A DNA stretch of 10,992 nucleotides from Cephalothrix simula (GCA_035591015.1 JAXIUW010211064.1:1-10992); one strand, 5' to 3'. Counted from the first letter of the stretch, positions 1-8,310 are shown. Program-made: numbers and translations. The notes: generated by a model not told the origin, from the letters alone.

Positions 1-5
1 GTGAT

Positions 6-21
6 ATTAATGATCATTAAT
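6..21. repeat. 16-bp perfect palindrome
   Basis: ATTAATGATCATTAAT reads identically on both strands. It is AT-rich and isolated, so it may be chance. No terminal repeat or gene start is attached to it. Confidence 0.45.
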
Positions 22-238
22 TAGTGACACCATAAAACGTAAACTTGTGTCAAACGAAGTGGAAAAGACTGAAGTGGCGAAGTCAGGGGAAGTCAGCCCA
101 AGTTCTTTAGGGATAATGAGTAAGAAGATAATAATGAGACCTTGGAATGTAGATTGCTCGTCGCGATTAGGGAACACGATGTTTCGTCCCATCGCGGAAA
201 CAGACAAAAAGGGCTTCATCGCCCTATGGAGCTCTTAG
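14..238 (+). other. Open stretch of 74 codons, coding status uncertain
   Basis: The plus-strand frame runs from just after a TGA at 11-13 to a TAG at 236-238. It has no credible ATG start near its beginning; the first ATG lies about 35 codons in. The predicted residues are rich in K, E and S in the first half (KTEVAKSGEV...), with no domain or motif I recognise. The minus strand of the same interval is also open (about 7-234). An interval open on both strands over about 220 bp often just reflects its less AT-rich composition. It could be a remnant of an exon or a transposon fragment. I see no convincing splice sites, and no function is assigned. Confidence 0.15.
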
Positions 239-298
239 TCTTATACACCAAACTGAGGGGCAAGTGCCATACAATCAAAAGCCTTCGTATCCGTGTAG

Positions 299-616
299 CA
301 ATCCAGAAGAGTAGATGTTGTATTGGGGCTTCAAGAGTTGAGCCATGAGATTTGGCCTGGAAATATTCCCCATCTATCCCATCCAAAATTTCAATCTCAA
401 TTGTGGATCATTTGTAGATTTTCGGAATATTTAGAACATATTTTGGAATATTCCAATGGGTTGGCTCTCGATTATTCTTCAATAGCCCCAAAGGATCTTT
501 TACATCATTGTGCCGAGCTGTTACCTGCTCTGGAGGTACAGGCCTTTCATAAATCAGTTGGGACCACTGGATGTGTGCACCTGTCTGGATTCGAACCTGG
601 ACCTATCAGTTTATAG
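299..616 (+). other. Open stretch of 105 codons, antisense to a SINE-like sequence
   Basis: The frame is open from just after a TAG at 296-298 to a TAG at 614-616. It has no early ATG; a TTG at 323 is the only near-start alternative. The predicted peptide has a balanced composition (for example ALDYSSIAPKDLL and ALEVQAFHKSVG) and looks more protein-like than other frames here, but I recognise no family. Its last 15 or so codons are the complement of a tRNA-like T arm (587-597). At least the 3' part is therefore better explained as the antisense of a retroposon. A real exon, a decayed coding fragment or chance openness are all possible; chance plus the SINE is my preferred reading. Confidence 0.2.
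440..575 (-). mobile_element. Possible SINE body downstream of the tRNA-like head
   Basis: Read on the minus strand, this follows directly after the tRNA-like head. It is less AT-rich than its surroundings and contains a segment around 500-550 (CCTCCAGAGCAGGTAACAGC) of the kind expected for a tRNA-unrelated SINE body. The extent is inferred only from composition: I see no poly-A or short-repeat tail and no target-site duplication. The end near 440 is placed where the DNA becomes AT-rich and palindromic (GGAATATTCC at 449-458). Confidence 0.25.
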
Positions 617-643
617 TTGGAAGATCCGCTGAACAATCACATA
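576..643 (-). mobile_element. tRNA-derived SINE-like head or tRNA pseudogene
   Basis: On the minus strand, TTGTTCAGCGG (636 to 626) matches the Pol III A box well. GGTTCGAATCC (597 to 587) is a perfect B box. Between them, CTATAAA sits where an anticodon loop would be, which would give ATA and suggests a tRNA-Tyr-like ancestor. The T arm CCAGG-TTCGAAT-CCAGA keeps only part of its pairing. The D arm is about five bases short, and the two acceptor halves (TATGTGA and CAGGTGC) do not pair. It is therefore not a functional tRNA gene. An internal Pol III promoter with a broken cloverleaf is what a tRNA-derived SINE head looks like; a decayed tRNA pseudogene is the alternative. Confidence 0.5.
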
Positions 644-882
644 GGTAGGTGTGAGAGACGTATATAAGACCGAAACCTGTGACATTGATAAATAGTGCAT
701 TGGTGTGCAGTTGCTGATGTTGAAAAAGGAACATATTGATTAAAGAAGCTCTATTGTCGTAAAGGAATTGTTTTAATTTGTCTTCAACAGGAATCAACAT
801 AGATAGTTTACGAAGTAAATATGGGAACCGGTGACTGAGACTACGTGAACTCTCTGACATATGGTAAGACAGATTGCTATGA

Positions 883-903
883 GTCGCCCAAGGGTTTAGC
901 GAC
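883..903. repeat. GTCGC...GCGAC stem motif, copy 1
   Basis: GTCGC at 883-887 and GCGAC at 899-903 can pair across an 11-base loop. An alternative stem pairs CGCCCA (885-890) with TGGGCG (904-909). The patch is GC-richer than its surroundings. A similar motif follows at 966-981, so the two may belong to one decayed repeat. Confidence 0.35.
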
Positions 904-965
904 TGGGCGGTGGTAATCATTACTGATCAGACATCATGATATGAGGGGTAACATGGTCGGATCCT

Positions 966-999
966 GTCGCTTCAGGGCGACTAATGTAACCCCTGAAGC
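966..999. repeat. 9-bp perfect hairpin with a GTCGC...GCGAC motif, copy 2
   Basis: GCTTCAGGG (969-977) and CCCTGAAGC (991-999) are perfect reverse complements around a 13-base loop. Overlapping this, GTCGC (966-970) and GCGAC (977-981) form an alternative stem like that at 883-903. The two folds are mutually exclusive. No terminator-like T-run follows and nothing ties it to a gene. It may be the tip of an old fold-back element. Confidence 0.45.
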
Positions 1000-1011
1000 A
1001 ATTAATAATTA

Positions 1012-1587
1012 TTTGTTGGACAGAAAAAAATATCGATATATCCAATGAAATGAATATAATAAGGGTATTATGTATTATTAAAATTGATCTTTTTGTTATT
1101 TTGAAAATCGTTATATTATGCACATGTAGAATGTCACGCATTTTATCATAATCACTGGGCTTCCTAATATCTTTGATTTTAAATCAGATTATCCCCAAAA
1201 ATGTGGAAGTGAAAATGGTTCAAGTGATATTGATCCATGTCATCACTTGTGCGCAATATACAGTGGCCTCGAGAGTTGCAGAGTGGACTTTAACGACATC
1301 AGCATGCATCTGGATACGACCAGTGCTGTGATTCATTCTCAGCCGAATATGAATATTTTTGGATAAAACAATTAATAAACTTCTTGTTAACCACCTGAAA
1401 TGATGTAAACTAGACCAAAATTTACGGGAACAACTGCTCTAGAGAAACTCCTCAATTCTAACAATTCATTAATATTTTTTCTTGAACGCTAAGAATTAGA
1501 TACCACCAAGTTAGCTGTCATAATTCTATACGGACGTTGCCAATCAAGGGAAATAAGATACAAAACTTCTGAATTATTCGGCTCCGT
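1012..1587. other. AT-rich DNA without a recognisable gene
   Basis: All frames are broken by frequent stops. I see only minor palindromes, such as TGATTTTAAATCA near 1174. No RNA gene, tandem array or element end is apparent. Confidence 0.6.
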
Positions 1588-1611
1588 TTCGCCGACAACT
1601 TCGCCGAGAAC
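1588..1611. repeat. Two-copy 12-bp tandem repeat
   Basis: TTCGCCGACAAC is followed directly by TTCGCCGAGAAC, with one difference, and then TTCC. The unit is GC-rich inside AT-rich DNA and a multiple of three, reading FADN-FAEN in one frame. That frame is not open for any useful length, so a coding role is unlikely. Confidence 0.5.
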
Positions 1612-1896
1612 TTCCAAGTTTCTGAACAGGATGTTATGAATGATTTGCTAACGATTCACTTTTGTATGATGTAAAAAAACAAATGAACAGAAGAAAAACT
1701 AACCACCGACTGGTTTACAAAATAATTTCAATCTTTTTTACTGCAACTCTTGCCTTTGTTGCCCAGAATGATATAAGATGATTGTGAAGTGAACATGGTG
1801 AACATTCTTGCTTTATACCCTTTTGACAACTTCAAAATGTTCTTTGAAACCATGATGCAGCATATTACTCAATTACCTGGAACAATTGTCGGAGGA

Positions 1897-2363
1897 GCAA
1901 CAAAAACCTAGGAAAACAATATGTTTTTGGAAAGGTCGTGGAACGAACTTTGGTCTGTTTTGGTTTTCAATGAATTTCGACTAACTGTGGCCCCCTAGCG
2001 ACAAAAATGTGAATTTCGCCTTCTGAGAGTATAGCGAAAAGCGCACCAATCTTTAGTCAATGTGAGCCGTTTTGATTATTAAAATATCACCTTATGACGT
2101 CATCAAAATGGCGTCGATGACATCATAGGTGTTATATTGATTATCAAAATGGCCCACATAAACTAAAAGAATGGGTTCACTACCACCGTCCATTTTTACC
2201 TATCTGCCACCAGTTTTGCTGTACTCAGAAGGCTAAATTCACATTTTTGCCGCTAGCGCTAGGGGCTCCACAGTTCGGTCGAAATTCATTGAAAACCAAA
2301 AACAGACCAAAGTTCGTTCTAAGACCTTTCCAAAAATGTATAGTTTTCCTGGGTTAATGTTAC
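1897..2363. mobile_element. Long fold-back (MITE-like) element
   Basis: The interval is one long imperfect palindrome. The left arm from about 1905 (AACCTAGGAAAAC, then TTTTTGGAAAGGTC, GAACGAACTTTGGTCTG, TTTTCAATGAATTTCGAC) reappears as its reverse complement in the right arm ending at 2355 (GTTTTCCTGGGTT). A weaker match extends the ends to about 1897 and 2363. The pairing runs nearly to the centre. There CCTTATGACGTCATC (left, ending 2104) faces GATGACATCATAGG (right, from 2116) around an 11-base loop. The right arm carries about 36 extra bases near 2176-2212. No reading frame of note lies inside, so the element would be non-autonomous. I see no clear target-site duplication, so the class is unknown. 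A fold-back DNA transposon or a decayed MITE is most likely. Confidence 0.8.
2095..2102. promoter_or_regulatory. TGACGTCA (CRE-type) octamer at the fold-back centre
   Basis: A perfect CREB/ATF-type palindrome lies beside the loop of the fold-back element. The opposing arm has TGACATCA, one base different. It is probably part of the element rather than a host enhancer; binding is not shown by sequence alone. Confidence 0.3.
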
Positions 2364-3560
2364 AAATAGATGACTTAGGCAGACTTAGGGGGCCTTTTTG
2401 TGGCTAGTCCAATTTTGGAAATGTTCTCAACTTCTTCAATTTTTAAAGTTTCATTTGATGAGTTTTTATCATCGGCTGCATCTTTGGAAAAGACTCAACA
2501 GATTGATCAACGGCACTGCTTTGTTCGAGGTACAAAAGAATTTTCGAACCATTTGGAATAATTTTCCTTATTAGCAAAAAACCACAAATTATTTTCGCTA
2601 TTCTTCTTTGGTTCAATTATAACCAAAAGATTGGGGTCAGATAATAAAATTGAAATTTTATTTTGTGATAAAGAACCGTAAATGGTTGTAGGAATTGACT
2701 CTTTCTTGTATCCTTTATGAAAAACATTATAAGCTCTATTTTGAAGGACTTTTTATCATAATAAATTATCATCTAAATCGATTTGAATAATTTTGCTAAT
2801 TTTCTAACTGCTAAACTATTTTCGCAGATTGAGGACGAAAAAAACAACTGTCTGGTTAGCAACATTAAAAATCGGCACAATTTGCAATTGAAATTTAAAA
2901 CAACTTGTCATAAAAACATTTTTTCTTAATTTGCACTATTTTAATGGAAATCCCACATCATTAACATTCATGACGATTTATATAAAAAAGGTTGAGGCTT
3001 TTAGAATGATTAAAGGTGGGCTAGAATTTTGATTGAATCCATTAAATGATAACCACTTTCAACGCACCTAAGTGCACCGTAAGTGCAGGATTCATCTCGA
3101 ATGGCACGCGATGCGGATTTGTAAAGAAACTAGATTTTTGACTAATTCATCCCAATTTTTTCAAAATAATACCCGTAGTAACACAAAATATGGCCCGGGG
3201 AAAATATTTTTACATCCACAGGCTGATGCTTTTAGGGGTCTTTGGGGCTAAAACATCTTTTGTAATGATTCAACCATGCATTCCTTAATTAATTAAAAAA
3301 TCATAATTTTGCGTCAAATTATTTTTAAACGTTTCGCGCTCTTTTTGATTACTTTTATAACGGTTTTCGATTATCCAGAGACCTTGATAGTTCTCTGCGG
3401 AAAACTACAATATTTTTGCATTTAACAAAATTTCAATTATACGTCCCAAAAGAAGCCCCCAAAAGAGGTATCTCTAACCCATCAACATTACCCGACCATA
3501 CAAATGCTGAATTCGTAAATGCTAACTTTGGAAATTTTGTAGTCTTAGCACAACTGTTAT
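2364..3560. other. AT-rich DNA without a recognisable gene
   Basis: Stops are frequent in all frames. Minor structures are a 10-bp tandem (GACTTAGGCA/GACTTAGGGG, 2372-2391), a 9-bp perfect hairpin AATAAAATT-GA-AATTTTATT (2643-2662), and two TAAGTGCA copies 11 bp apart (3069 and 3080). In DNA this AT-rich, such items are weak evidence of function. Confidence 0.6.
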
Positions 3561-3822
3561 TTTGACAGGCCGAAGCAAACAGAAGTTTGCAGTTCATCAT
3601 TATAAATACTCAATAGTTCTAGTTCTAACGATCTTCTCAAACTACATTGTATTTTGCATAGACCCATTTCTACTGCAAAGGGCACTCCCAGCAGTACTGG
3701 ATATGTCTGCCTCACCGCGAAGTTCATTTAAGAAAATGTTTGCCCTACATCAGCATGATCAGCTTACATGAATCATGGATATTCCATGAAGTATTTTTCT
3801 TAAAATTGAATGGGGGAAAGCA

Positions 3823-3840
3823 TTTTGAGACACCCTGTAC
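3823..3840. repeat. Transposon-terminus-like 18-mer
   Basis: TTTTGAGACACCCTGTAC is, read as its complement, an ACAGGGTGTCTCAAAA-type sequence. From memory, such sequences recur in repeats of arthropod genomes, often near DNA-transposon ends. I found no partner inverted repeat nearby, so element limits cannot be set. This could be one decayed end. Confidence 0.25.
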
Positions 3841-4275
3841 AACTTAAATACTCTCGTCTTTGGTTATAACCTGTTTCGGTAAAATATGATACGGCCTTTA
3901 GATCCCATCCATTTCTGCCCTAAGCATATCTTACATGTCTAATACTATCTGACGGGTAGGCCATATAAGGAGTCCATTAGTTGATTAAAATCACGGACAC
4001 GGAATGACAAATCTTTCCCGTATATTGCCGCCATATCAAAACAGAGCTTTGCTATGGATACAGTTTATGATCAAGTGAAAATAATGATAAAAGTCAATAT
4101 AATTTTCATTAAAATGGGTGTTTTACTGAACTGAAGCACAATTAAATATTTTTAGTCATCACGATTGGTACGCGTGTCCCATAGCCGGAAAAGGTAAGAG
4201 GGAATCGATTGCGTTTAGCCTCCTCTAAAACCATGCCGCCTCCTCCCCGCAAAAAAGAAAAAAATTAAAACCACA
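3841..4275. other. Gene-free stretch between repeat elements
   Basis: There is no open frame of note and no RNA gene. TTGCCGCCATAT near 4026 resembles sequence common in invertebrate repeats, but I cannot assign it. A CT- and CCGCC-rich patch lies around 4218-4252, next to an A-run. Confidence 0.5.
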
Positions 4276-4408
4276 GTATTTGTATACCGTTTTCGAGATA
4301 TTAGCGATTGAAATTCCGAAAATCCACTTTTCAGCCGCTCATATCTCAAAAACGGGTTTAGGGCATATAAATGTATTACAGACAGATAGAAATAGTCTCC
4401 TATCAGTT
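4276..4408 (+). mobile_element. Short inverted-repeat element, degraded copy A
   Basis: This copy contains CCGTTTTCGAGATATTAGCG (4287 on), then AAATTCCGAAAATC, then CTCATATCTCAAAAACGG, then GGGCATATAAATGTATTAC and CCTATCAG at the end. Its right terminal arm is intact. The left arm is cut back to a short GTATTTGTAT remnant and lacks about 12 bases present in copy B. It is the reverse complement of most of copy B at 4549-4672. There is no coding capacity. It is best read as a MITE copy that lost its left end. Confidence 0.7.
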
Positions 4409-4469
4409 TAATCGCATGGTTATTTTCCAAGTTCCGGTACCGTAACCAAAATATAAATGTATCAAAAAA

Positions 4470-4496
4470 GCGCATAAAATACGCATAATCATGCGC
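4470..4496. repeat. GCGCAT...ATGCGC hairpin in the A/B spacer
   Basis: GCGCAT (4470-4475) and ATGCGC (4491-4496) pair across 15 bases, with a further ACGCAT between them. The motif sits in the 140-bp spacer between the two element copies. No function is assigned. Confidence 0.35.
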
Positions 4497-4548
4497 AAAC
4501 GCTAAACTGGGTAAAACTTGGTCAAACTCGGAAAAAACAATTTTAAAA

Positions 4549-4730
4549 GACTAATAGGGGGCATTTCTGTCTGTAATACATTTATATGCCCTAATCCCAA
4601 CCGTTTTTGAGATATGAGAGGCTGTTAAGTAGATTTTCGGAATTTCATCAATCGCTAATATCTCGAAAACGGTTCGGTGTAGGGCATACAAATGTATTAC
4701 GAGCAGATAGAAACATGCACCCTATTAGTC
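4549..4730 (-). mobile_element. Short inverted-repeat element (MITE), complete copy B
   Basis: This element of about 182 bp begins GACTAATAGGG and ends CCCTATTAGTC, perfect inverted ends of 11 bp. The arms pair inward for about 65 bases: TGTAATACATTTATATGCCCTA faces TAGGGCATACAAATGTATTA, and CCGTTTTTGAGATAT faces ATATCTCGAAAACGG. The loop is about 43 bases (4616-4658). It has no reading frame and would be non-autonomous. Flanks are TTTTAAAA on the left and GAATGTAAGG on the right, with no clear target duplication. Copy A upstream is the same element in the opposite orientation. Together the copies could also fold as one long stem. Confidence 0.75.
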
Positions 4731-4857
4731 GAATGTAAGGTCAATAAGGCACTCTTAAACGTCTGAAACCATAACCCCGTGATTTGTCAACCTCATTTTT
4801 TACGACGAAATCTTTAACGTAATTATACTACCTAATTTAAGTGCACTCATTATGATC

Positions 4858-4870
4858 GGGGGGCGGGGGG
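4858..4870 (+). other. Double G-run (G6-C-G6)
   Basis: Two runs of six G separated by one C stand out in AT-rich DNA. It resembles a GC box and could form a small G-quadruplex only by splitting each run. No promoter or gene start is visible next to it. Confidence 0.35.
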
Positions 4871-4981
4871 CTATTTTGACAAGGGATATAGAAGAGCATT
4901 ACATAAATTTGCGCAAATGGCGTTGCGCTCACCTAACACGGTTAATAAAAGAATAAAGACTCATGGCCGATTTATACTTTT

Positions 4982-4997
4982 TGACCTTTGAAGGTCA
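4982..4997. promoter_or_regulatory. TGACCT/AGGTCA everted-repeat palindrome
   Basis: TGACCTT-TG-AAGGTCA is a perfect palindrome with 7-base arms. Its halves are the classical nuclear-receptor half-site, arranged as an everted repeat with four bases between. Chance or part of an old repeat is as likely as a real binding site. Confidence 0.3.
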
Positions 4998-5010
4998 GTG
5001 ATTTCTTGAC

Positions 5011-7015
5011 CCTAATTTCGAGTAATACTCTTTATAAATAATTTGGACGGAAAGGCCGTGGCCCTCATAATATTCATTACTTAAACATTAGTTGTTGGGG
5101 GTTCTCAAATTTCAACAAAAAATGCCCAATTTAAATAAAAACGAAAATGCATCAATTTTCTCTGTCCGAAAGAACTTTTGGTCGTATCATATTTCGCATT
5201 TCTAATTACACGAAAGTGAACATTGAAAAGTCGTTGCGCGAAGGGTGTAATTTCGTATAATTTAGTATCATTTGATTTCGTGCAGGTGCCCATTTTGTAT
5301 CACAACATTAAATCTGTGTCTAGATCATTAGTCAATTAGTACGCAACAATACCTTTCCGAAGCTTCAAATTTGTTCTCAGATTCCACTAAAATTCCTTTC
5401 GCATGGGCAAAGCATCAATTTTTAATGTTTTGCATTTGTCACGCAATACTTTACTGAAAAAGTGTAAAAGGCATAATTACTTTGTTTCAATTTTGACCTT
5501 ACATAATGTAATACGAGTACGTTAAAAACAAGTCCATATGATTTGACCTCAAAAACGTGTCAATTATGTCCTTAAAAAAAGCAGAGTATCGTTTCTTTTT
5601 ATCTGTTCCTCATCAGTTTATGGCATCATGCCTCGGTGTTATGGCAGGAGTCAACTGCAATTTTATCTGCATAATAAAAATATATCATAAATGCATTTCA
5701 TCACGCAACCAATGTGCACTTTTTCAATCAAATTATCTCATAAAAGTATTATTATAATTGTATGATGCTCATATCCTTGTCTTTATTCTTTTTGCATTTT
5801 TCACATACTTAGGAAACGTTTGAAATGGTGATTGCAGTTTTAAATGCAACCGCACTTAATATAAAGTGTGTGAACTTGAATCAAAATAATAGGTATATTT
5901 GAGAGGTTTCCCACATGTATTATTCAGGCACGTGGAAAACGCTTGTAGCGTGGATAAATCAGTTACAAGCTCTATAATTTTACCTCCATTTTACCCAAAC
6001 TTATCATAAAATTTGATTTACAGGACATTTTTAATAACCAATGCCAGAGATTCATTTAAATTTAAACCTGTAAAACTTCTAGTTCGATGATTTTAAAGGA
6101 CTCTCAAAACCTCAAATGCACAGATTTCCTTGTACCGTTTTCTATTGTATTTTTCTGGTATTGTCTCAGCTGAATCCTGCTTGCGGGGAGGCAACACCAT
6201 TATTTTGTGTGAAAAATTCCCAAGACAAATGTTAGCCCAAAAAACTGCCAGCCCAGAAAATTATTTAAGAAAAGAAGCTTTGGTGATTTAAATAAGGGAT
6301 AATATGCTTTAGTATTTAAGAAATGTAATCTTCCTAAACATACACATTCCAGAAAAACCTTTCCTTTTATTTTGTCCACTGTGGCAAATTCACCAGATCG
6401 AATGCTTTAGGGATGTTGACAAAGAATTCTTTTTGGAATTGTTAAGATTTCAAAGCTAGCACCTAGACAAACCAAGAAAACTAGTAATGCTTGAATTTGA
6501 GTAATAATGATTGTTCACATTAATATTTGCTTAATATGAAATATTTCAGAAGTAAATTAAGGAATATTTGTTCTCTAATATTCTCAAATATTAAAAGTGA
6601 AACTTGAGACAATGTTTCCAACCGTCACGACTGGTAACTGAGAAAAGAATATAATTTCACTTGTTAATATTGTTACTATTTTAAAATTGAAATTTTAAGC
6701 GTATTATTATATTGTCCGAGGAGATGTCCAAAGTTTACCAACAAATTTCTTGTGTGGACTTTTCTCATAGAAGGAGCGTTCAAAAAGTCATTCCTAAAAG
6801 TCTGAAGGTGGGTCTTTGTAACAATTTATTATTCTGCTCAAATTATTGTGACAAATTGGTCTGCCCCGCCTTTGCAATTTGAAAATTTCTATATTTTGTA
6901 TTAAATTTAATGCTTTCTGGACACAAAAGAGGTACGTGGAATTTTAAAGAAATAAATGGCAACTGTCTACTAGTTTAGTGATTTTACTGGCAGCAAAATG
7001 TCCTAAATGTGCAAA
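5011..7015. other. Long AT-rich stretch without a recognisable gene
   Basis: No frame is convincingly coding: open stretches here stay under 70 codons and lack any motif. Small items are an 8-bp hairpin TTAAAATT-GA-AATTTTAA (6681-6698) and GCTTGTA/TACAAGC around 5940-5970. No tRNA, rRNA or tandem array is seen. Confidence 0.6.
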
Positions 7016-7112
7016 AGGGATGCCTGTCCCCACAGGGATGCCGATCCAGGCTGAATTCTTAGAGCTAGAGTCGACGAAAGAAGCCTAGGGACAAAAGTCC
7101 CTTCCAGGGATG
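7016..7112. repeat. GC-richer patch with AGGGATG repeats and GGGA/TCCC hairpins
   Basis: AGGGATG occurs three times (7016, 7034, 7106), the first two as AGGGATGCC. GGGA (7017-7020) can pair with TCCC (7027-7030), and GGGAC (7088-7092) pairs perfectly with GTCCC (7097-7101) over AAAA. The patch differs in base use from the AT-rich DNA on both sides. It may be a piece of an inserted repeat; ends and family are unknown. Confidence 0.4.
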
Positions 7113-8130
7113 AATGTCCTTCCTCAAAGCATGATCTGCTCTACAAGTAGGATAAACTTTTCTATGGACAATAATTTCTGCCAAGCCAGTAAATCCTTCT
7201 GAAGCATCTATCTCCGTATTTACATGTATAATCCCATAAATTAATAAATGAGTATTTAGCAGAAATGTATGATTGTGTTAACCCTGAACGTGAGTTGACC
7301 AAAGTTATTCATATTTAACGACTTAATTCTAAAGTGATTTCTTAATTAAATTTGAATAAATTCGATTGACCTCGACCGATAATCTGGTCAAACGACTCTA
7401 CAAACTTTCGTTCGTGCTAATTATGGTAAACAAAATATGAAATTGTCATTGATGTTATTCCCAATTGGATCTTTCGCTATTGTCCGCGCATCTTCTTGAT
7501 CCGTCTCGTGCTTAACCATCATTATCAAAGCTCGAAGATAGCAATAAACGTAATCTGTCAGTTAACACTAAGCTTTGATTATCATGCAAAGACGTTCGAA
7601 GAAAACATAACATTTGGCACAATGGATTAGTGATTTAACAAATGCAATTTTTTTCTAGTCAAGTTGTTTTTATTTCGGATGCCAAAGGAACGTGCGTAAC
7701 CCAAACGCAATTTCAGCCAAAATATGTGAAATTTTATGATGCAAAATAATCAGGTCCATTGACCTCCATGTGGGTAAAGGCTAGTGTCCTGTCATTGAAG
7801 CCTAAAAATGTGTGATTAACAAAACTGAGAAGAGGAAAATGCAGAAAAAGGAGAAATAAAGTGGAAATGGTTGAAAGTAAATGTTAATGCATTATATAAA
7901 ATTGGAAGATACTTAATCAGCAAGAGTTTTTGGTTAACTGAAGAAAAAATAGTATTTTTATGTAAAACAGCCCTTTGATTTAATGACATGGATGCATGTT
8001 TTTGTTGTGACTTAGGTGACATGACACTGTGACTAAGGGGACACTATCTCGTACTACCAATTACCCTAGTGCTTAGAAGACCATTTTCTGATTAAAAATG
8101 AATCATAAACATAGATGAAATAGGCTCAAA
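7113..8130. other. AT-rich DNA without a recognisable gene
   Basis: Apart from the inverted repeat at 7517-7586, nothing stands out. The longest open stretch (minus strand, about 7816-8022) is low-complexity in composition and carries no motif. Confidence 0.55.
7517..7586. repeat. Imperfect 16-bp inverted repeat
   Basis: CATCATTATCAAAGCT (7517-7532) matches the complement of AGCTTTGATTATCATG (7571-7586) at 14 of 16 positions. The loop is 38 bases, within which CTCGAAGA hints at a further weak relation to GTTCGAAG downstream. It could be a decayed element or chance. Confidence 0.4.
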
Positions 8131-8131
8131 C

Positions 8132-8165
8132 AAAATTTGAAATTTTTTTCATTTTTTCAAATTTT
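8132..8165. repeat. Perfect 11-bp AT hairpin
   Basis: AAAATTTGAAA (8132-8142) and TTTCAAATTTT (8155-8165) pair perfectly around a T-rich 12-base loop. In AT-rich DNA this is mild evidence of structure. No gene lies upstream that it could terminate. Confidence 0.45.
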
Positions 8166-8293
8166 AGCTACTTCATAGGGCAACGAAGTGAATTTATTAT
8201 AGCCGACCAAACATACTAGCTCATGAATGTCGTGGGTCAGAAATTTTGTAATTTTAATAGCGCTGACAAGTAAGAACTCACATTTCAAGAGAA

Positions 8294-8310
8294 ATCAAGA
8301 GCATAGTTTT
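8294..8310 (+). repeat. 17-bp direct repeat, copy 1
   Basis: ATCAAGAGCATAGTTTT is repeated exactly at 8476-8492, 182 bases on. Similarity does not extend clearly beyond the core. It may be a residue of a diverged duplication. Confidence 0.5.

Noticed and set aside
606-1141. Two minus-strand open frames (606-920 and 920-1141)
   Set aside because: They span unrelated repeats and hairpins, carry no motif, and the first begins at an unremarkable ATG. They look like chance openings.
3562-3771. Plus-strand frame of 69 codons with a hydrophobic segment
   Set aside because: A short hydrophobic run (YSIVLVLTIFSNYIVF) could suggest a membrane segment. AT-rich random DNA gives such runs easily, and there is no in-frame ATG near its start and no recognised family.
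4215-4475. Minus-strand frame of 86 codons
   Set aside because: It lies across MITE copy A, so the open frame is a by-product of the repeat.
1897-4730. CRISPR-like array formed by the repeated blocks
   Set aside because: The repeats are inverted, of unequal length and spacing, and lie in eukaryote-like DNA. There is no regular repeat-spacer pattern.
5557-5757. Plus-strand frame of 66 codons
   Set aside because: No motif, no context, and a composition expected of AT-rich noncoding DNA.
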